DNA of 64,000 bases from positions 186,001 through 250,000 of the forward strand of contig JAJPHL010000011.1 of the NCBI GenBank assembly GCA_021325275.1, written 5' to 3'. The notes beneath the pieces were generated by a model, which worked only from the letters and a program-made list of their open reading frames with translations, was not told the origin of the DNA and ran no database searches. This document shows positions 60,120-64,000 of the stretch, one piece after another. Positions within the stretch are counted from its first letter, which is position 1. The number at the start of each line of letters is the position of its first letter. The DNA comes from Terriglobia bacterium (GTDB taxonomy: Bacteria; Acidobacteriota; Terriglobia; JAJPHL01). Made by a program: the position numbers and the translations under genes.

Positions 60120-61526
60120 CTATGCGCGCACCCACTTCGCGTCTTCGCGAAGCTTCTTCTTGAGGATTTTGCCGCCCGGATTGCGCGGCAACAGTTCTTC
60201 GCGAATCTCGACGTACTGCGGAATCTTGAAATCGGCAATCCGCTCGCGGGCAAACGCGAGGATTTCGCGCACTTCCGCTATCATGCCGGGTTTCGTCACA
60301 ATCACCGCGCCGACTTTCTCGCCCATCATCGCGTCGGGCACGCCTAGGACCGCCACCTCGAAGACCGCCGGATGCGCGGCCAGCGCGTTTTCCACCTCGC
60401 AGCAGTAAACGTTCTCGCCGCCGCGATTCACCATGTCCTTCTTGCGATCGAGAATCTGCACATAGCCGTCCGCGTCGATGCGCGCGATGTCGCCCGAGCG
60501 CAGCCAGCCGTCGACGAAGGTCTCGCGCGTCGCTTCCGGCTTGTTCCAGTATCCCGGCACGACGTTCGGTCCGCGAATCAGGAGTTCGCCCTCGCCCGAT
60601 CCCTTCTCGAATTCGTCGAGTTGTAGGTCGACCACGGGCGCGGCGAACCCCACCGTCTCGGGTCGCAACTTGGAGTGTTCGTGAGGGAGATAGGTCGCCA
60701 CCGACGACGTCTCCGAGAGTCCAAAACCGTTGCCGACGCGGGCATTCGGAAACGCGTCCATGATGCGGCCCACAAGATCAGGCGCGATCGGCGCGCCGCC
60801 GTATCCGAGCCAACGAACGCCGCTGGTATCGACCTGCGCAAAGTTTTTCTGATTCAACGCCAGCCAATAGACCGCCGGCACCGACGTCAGCGACGAGATC
60901 CGTTCGTCGCCAATCAGCCGCAGGAATTCCTGCACGTCAAACTTCGGCATGATCACCGTACAACCCCCGCCCGCGCAGCACACCAGAAACTGGCTGTTGC
61001 ATCCGGTCACGTGAAACAGCGGCACCGAGACGAGCGATCGCGTTTCGCCGTCGAACGGCAGCGGGACCATGCGGCGGCAAGTTTCGACGTTAGAAAGAAA
61101 ACCTTCCTGTGTGGTGATCGCGCCCTTGGGAAATCCCGTGGTGCCGGAGGTGTAGAAAATCGCCGCCGCGTCGGAGTGTCGCGAGTGGCCGTCGACAAAA
61201 GGCGCGCCGTCGGGTAGCGCCGAGCCCGTTTGGAAGACAAACTTGCTGCCCGAATCGGTGATCACGTATTCAGCTTCGGCTTCGGTGAACCGCGTGTTCA
61301 CCGGCACGGCGATCGCGCCGGCGACGCGCGCCGCGAGGTCCCACATTTTGCGATACGTCACTCGCCGCGTCTCGGACGCGCTGACAATTTCCACTACGGC
61401 TTCGTGATCGCCCCACGTCTCGACGGTCGCGCGCAACATTTCCACGAGCGACGCCGCGAGTCCGTCGTAGCGCGCGATTTGATCCGCGCCGCGCGTGATT
61501 CCAGATTGGTCGAACGGCCGAATCAT
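60120..61526 (-). CDS. Acyl-CoA synthetase-like AMP-binding enzyme with internal deletion
   Basis: 468 residues from ATG 61526, overlapping the galT stop by four bases. ANL motifs present: [11 protein letters not shown] near 153, [11 protein letters not shown] near 270, [17 protein letters not shown] near 322, [26 protein letters not shown] near 345 and a C-terminal [16 protein letters not shown] with the catalytic lysine. Between residues ~70 and 75, AARVAGA runs directly into IAVPVNTRF; in homologues about 40 residues (the RGVxxGDRV...xxP region) lie between these. The substrate is unknown; a medium/long-chain or aromatic acid is typical. Confidence 0.85.
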   Translation of the reverse strand: MIRPFDQSGITRGADQIARYDGLAASLVEMLRATVETWGDHEAVVEIVSASETRRVTYRKMWDLAARVAGAIAVPVNTRFTEAEAEYVITDSGSKFVFQTGSALPDGAPFVDGHSRHSDAAAIFYTSGTTGFPKGAITTQEGFLSNVETCRRMVPLPFDGETRSLVSVPLFHVTGCNSQFLVCCAGGGCTVIMPKFDVQEFLRLIGDERISSLTSVPAVYWLALNQKNFAQVDTSGVRWLGYGGAPIAPDLVGRIMDAFPNARVGNGFGLSETSSVATYLPHEHSKLRPETVGFAAPVVDLQLDEFEKGSGEGELLIRGPNVVPGYWNKPEATRETFVDGWLRSGDIARIDADGYVQILDRKKDMVNRGGENVYCCEVENALAAHPAVFEVAVLGVPDAMMGEKVGAVIVTKPGMIAEVREILAFARERIADFKIPQYVEIREELLPRNPGGKILKKKLREDAKWVRA

Positions 61527-62509
61527 ATGGCGGGTTTGATCTCGCGCAAACGTGCCGCGGCGGTTTCCGGCGTCAAATCGCGCTGCGGCATGGCGAGCAT
61601 CTCGTATCCCACCATGAATTTTCGCACTGTCGCCGACCGCAAAAGCGGCGGATAGTAGTGCGCGTGAAAATGCCACTTCGTCCGCGCTAACTGATGCAAT
61701 CCCATCGTGTACGGGAACGGTGTGCCGAACAGCGCGTCGTAGCGTCGCGTGATTTCCAGCATGATGCCGGCGAGATCGCCGCGCTCGTTCTCGCCGAACG
61801 ACTCAAGATCCGCCACGTGTCGCCGCGCGATCACCAGGATCTCGAACGGCCACACGGCCCAATACGGCACGAGCGCCAAGAAACCCGTGTTTTCGCAAAC
61901 GATGCGCTCGCGCCGGCGTGCTTCCAGTGCGGCGTACTCGCACAACACACAAGTCGAGCGATTCTCAAACGCGGCGAGTTCCTTCACCGCTTCGTTCGGC
62001 AACTCGGACGTAGCCCAGATTTGCCCATGCGGATGCGGATTGCTGCATCCCATCATTTCGCCGCGATTCTCGAAGATTTGCACCCAGCGGACGAAGTCGC
62101 GCGCGCGCAAATCGGTGTACTGCGACGCCCACGTGTCGACCACGCCGCGCACCGCGTCGGCGGACATGCGGGAAATCGTCAGGTCGTGGCGCGGTGAGAA
62201 GCAAACCACGCGGCAAATGCCGCGCTCCGGCTGTGATTGCAGCAACTCATGCTCAAAGGGTTCGCCGGCGCCGGCTTCCGGCCGGAGAGCTGCAAAATCA
62301 TTGTCGAAGACAAACGTTCCCGTGTAGGCGGAATTCCGCGCGCCGCCCGCCCGGCTGTTGCCGGGACACAAGTAGCACGCCGGATCATACGATTGCGCGG
62401 CGGCGGCCGTGATTTTCTCGACCTGTCCGCTCCACGGCCGTTGATCGCGGCCCGGCGACACCAGTACCCATTCGCGGGTCAGCGGATTGAATCGGCGATG
62501 AGACGACAC
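61523..62509 (-). CDS. galT: Galactose-1-phosphate uridylyltransferase
   Basis: With GTG 62509 as start the product has 328 residues ([25 protein letters not shown]). Zinc-ligand cysteines appear in CYLCPGN, and the catalytic His-Pro-His motif is intact in [10 protein letters not shown] near 170. The C-terminal HIT-like repeat includes YPPLLRS. GalT transfers UMP between UDP-glucose and galactose-1-P in the Leloir pathway. A TTG at 62545 would add 12 residues. It overlaps the acyl-CoA ligase start, an odd pairing. No galK or galE is in the window. Confidence 0.92.
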   Translation of the reverse strand: MSSHRRFNPLTREWVLVSPGRDQRPWSGQVEKITAAAAQSYDPACYLCPGNSRAGGARNSAYTGTFVFDNDFAALRPEAGAGEPFEHELLQSQPERGICRVVCFSPRHDLTISRMSADAVRGVVDTWASQYTDLRARDFVRWVQIFENRGEMMGCSNPHPHGQIWATSELPNEAVKELAAFENRSTCVLCEYAALEARRRERIVCENTGFLALVPYWAVWPFEILVIARRHVADLESFGENERGDLAGIMLEITRRYDALFGTPFPYTMGLHQLARTKWHFHAHYYPPLLRSATVRKFMVGYEMLAMPQRDLTPETAAARLREIKPAI

Positions 62510-62620
62510 GCGTTCCAGAATATCTTGCCCACTAGAGTGTGGCAAGCTGAACCGAACCTAACGCGCAAGCTGCCGATTCATAAGTTCTAGTCGCTCTTAC
62601 CCTTAAGAATATGCTTCCGG

Positions 62621-63055
62621 CTAGCCGTGCAATGGATTCACGATCTTCACGCCGGTAAACCGCGAGAAGTCGCGATCCGCCGACCAAAACGTGGTCACGC
62701 CGTGCTGTTTGCAGATAGCCATGATTCGTGCGTCATGCACCATCGGGCCGGCTATCTTGCCAGCAATCAGCAATTGGGTCAGTGTGCTCCAATGCGCTTC
62801 CGTCTCTCCAATGATCGACATGGTGGGACACTCGAGCCAGAGGTCGATCTGACCAATCGCTACCGAAAGGGGCGATGGCGTCTTGTAAATCCGCGGACTC
62901 GTGACCACCGACAGGAACTCATGCACGCACGGCCACGGAATTGCCCATGGCGCCGAGCTTTCCGCCAGCGATTGCATGCACCGAAATGCTGCGTGATGCC
63001 AAGGCGTCTCGTGGAGGTGCGCGTACACCAGAATGTTCGTATCGACGCCGGTCAA
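62621..63055 (-). CDS. vapC: VapC-type PIN-domain toxin ribonuclease
   Basis: 144 residues beginning TGVDTNILVYAHL from a TTG codon that overlaps the antitoxin stop (TTGA). PIN-domain acidic residues are visible: aspartate 5, a central glutamate in CVHEFLSVV near 46, aspartate in MVHDARIMAIC near 107 and aspartates in WSADRDFSRF near 126. It should cleave RNA in the absence of its antitoxin. GAGG lies seven bases before the TTG. A weak TTG start may keep toxin output below antitoxin output. Confidence 0.9.
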   Translation of the reverse strand: MTGVDTNILVYAHLHETPWHHAAFRCMQSLAESSAPWAIPWPCVHEFLSVVTSPRIYKTPSPLSVAIGQIDLWLECPTMSIIGETEAHWSTLTQLLIAGKIAGPMVHDARIMAICKQHGVTTFWSADRDFSRFTGVKIVNPLHG

Positions 63056-63324
63056 CGAGAACCTCGCTCTAAATCCTCACGGGTGGGCTCGCCGCGGCCT
63101 TCGTAGATCAATGCGCTAACGTTCGGCCAGGTATAATCGATCAGCAATCCGCCGCCCTTAAACGAGCCGTCCTTCAGCCGAAACGGTTTGCGCGGAGCCT
63201 TTTCCTTCGCCAGAAATTCCCGGACCGAGCGCTCCAGCACCTGGCGGAGTGTAAGATCATGCTCCCGGGCATATCGCTTGGTATCGCGAAGCAAAGCGTC
63301 GGGCATCTCGACTGTCGTCTTCAT
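63052..63324 (-). CDS. vapB: VapB-type ribbon-helix-helix antitoxin
   Basis: 90 residues starting MKTTVEMPDALLRDTKRYAREHDLTL, a ribbon-helix-helix N-terminus, followed by RQVLERSVREFL and a C-terminal extension (about 45-90) that would wrap the toxin. It precedes vapC with a four-base overlap. An upstream region with a palindrome and three TATGGGT repeats could be the autoregulatory operator. Confidence 0.85.
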   Translation of the reverse strand: MKTTVEMPDALLRDTKRYAREHDLTLRQVLERSVREFLAKEKAPRKPFRLKDGSFKGGGLLIDYTWPNVSALIYEGRGEPTREDLERGSR

Positions 63325-63336
63325 AACGACAGGATA

Positions 63337-63372
63337 CCATATCTATGGGTGCTGCAATATGGGTGTATGGGT
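63337..63372. promoter_or_regulatory. Probable vapBC operator
   Basis: CCATA-TC-TATGG (63337-63348) is a perfect inverted repeat 13 bases upstream of the vapB ATG. TATGGGT recurs at 63344, 63358 and 63366. On the minus strand TTGCAG (63352-63357) may be a -35. VapBC modules are normally autoregulated at such sites. Confidence 0.5.
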
Positions 63373-63417
63373 CACGATTTTCCGGCTGGCTTCGTGATAG
63401 GTTAGACACTTACGAAT

Positions 63418-64000
63418 ATGTTCCTAAGCTATCAATCCCGCGTCCGCGACGCGGTACGCGCATTCCTGAAGACTGAATACAGCGCCGAGCCGCGCATCGT
63501 CGTGGAGCAGCCGCCGCGACCCGAGTTCGGCGACCTCGCCTTGACGTTCGCGTTCGAACTGGCGAAGACCTTGCGCCGGCCGCCGCGTAAGATCGCCGAA
63601 GAAGTGGCCGCGAAATTGCCGCCCGTGCCGGGCGTCGCGAAACTCGAAGCCGCCGGTGCGGGATACCTGAACGTTTTCTTCCACCGCTCGGCGTACGCCG
63701 CCGATCTGCTCTCGGGATCTTCCGATTCGACACCGGACGCTGTTCCCGCGGGAAAAATCATCGTCGAACACACCAATATCAATCCCAACAAGGCGGCGCA
63801 CATCGGCCACCTGCGGAACGCGGCGCTCGGCGACACATTCGTGCGCATCCTCCGCGGCGTGGGGTCGCGTGTGGAAGTACAGAATTACATTGACAACACC
63901 GGCGTGCAGGTCGGCGACGTGGTTGTGGGCTTTGAACATCTGGAACACAAGAACGCGGCGGACGTCGAGGCGCTGATCACCGATCACAACGTGCGTCTCG
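63418..64000 (+). CDS. argS: Arginyl-tRNA synthetase, 5' part
   Basis: The open frame starts with ATG 63418 and runs off the window after 194 codons. The additional N-terminal tRNA-recognition domain of ArgS is visible (PRPEFGDLALTFAFELAKTL near 31, GYLNVFF near 87), followed by the class I signature HIGHLRNAALGD near 125 and NYIDNTGVQVGD near 151. Catalytic KMSK-type region lies beyond the window. ATP-dependent charging of tRNA-Arg is expected. It is divergent from vapBC, and their promoters share the interval 63325-63417. Confidence 0.93.
   Translation, partial: MFLSYQSRVRDAVRAFLKTEYSAEPRIVVEQPPRPEFGDLALTFAFELAKTLRRPPRKIAEEVAAKLPPVPGVAKLEAAGAGYLNVFFHRSAYAADLLSGSSDSTPDAVPAGKIIVEHTNINPNKAAHIGHLRNAALGDTFVRILRGVGSRVEVQNYIDNTGVQVGDVVVGFEHLEHKNAADVEALITDHNVRL

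Overview
The window looks like a chromosomal segment of an acidobacterium, probably Bryobacterales (Solibacter-like). It is G+C-rich and carries several hallmarks of that group: three proteins ending in the Solibacter-type C-terminal domain TIGR03437, two secreted TIGR03435-family proteins, and one orphan MacB/FtsX-type permease of the acidobacterial ADOP kind. The assignment rests on recognising these families by eye, not on a search.

Layout. Positions 1-435 hold the end of an unidentified gene. Positions 517-13491 (minus strand) are one long Tad/Flp pilus operon: DUF192 protein, TPR lipoprotein, Flp pilin, a polytopic membrane protein, CpaA, CpaB, CpaC, TadG-like, two TadE-like, CpaE, CpaF/TadA, TadB, TadC and a previously unlisted 34-residue membrane peptide. 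Positions 13666-20296 encode two very large secreted repeat proteins. Positions 20297-25644 carry a spacer of tandem repeats, a secreted zinc metalloprotease, and an iron alcohol dehydrogenase paired with a glutamine-synthetase-like ligase. A secreted GH101-like glycosidase follows. Positions 27970-30498 are a compact, less G+C-rich three-gene operon: cysteine-rich membrane-anchored protein, exported beta-propeller-like protein and membrane thioredoxin. This is the best candidate for an undescribed system.

Positions 30646-41690 hold metabolic and envelope genes: a flippase-like protein, ornithine cyclodeaminase family, winged helix, creatininase, ADOP permease, YceH, and a murein-recycling-like operon (TIGR03435, anmK, oligopeptide-binding lipoprotein, TIGR03435, frameshifted yjbQ). 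Positions 42038-48896 are the translation operon rimP-nusA-infB-DUF503-rbfA-truB, whose last three spacers are built from 7-bp or 14-bp tandem repeats. A cytochrome c / FeS / NrfD redox module converges on it with no spacing.

Positions 51462-57402 are a rearranged area. An intact fatty acid desaturase is followed by remnants of a TIGR03437 gene, an HD-GYP response regulator, a type IV pilin, a broken membrane restriction-endonuclease-like gene and a second desaturase 5' end. Next comes an ice-binding-like (DUF3494) giant protein with a DUF11 domain split by a propeller. The right end holds an AI-2E-family permease fused to a B12-binding-like domain, a YtxH protein, an acyl-CoA ligase with an internal deletion, galT, a vapBC toxin-antitoxin pair and the start of argS.

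I saw no tRNA, rRNA, CRISPR array or intact insertion sequence.
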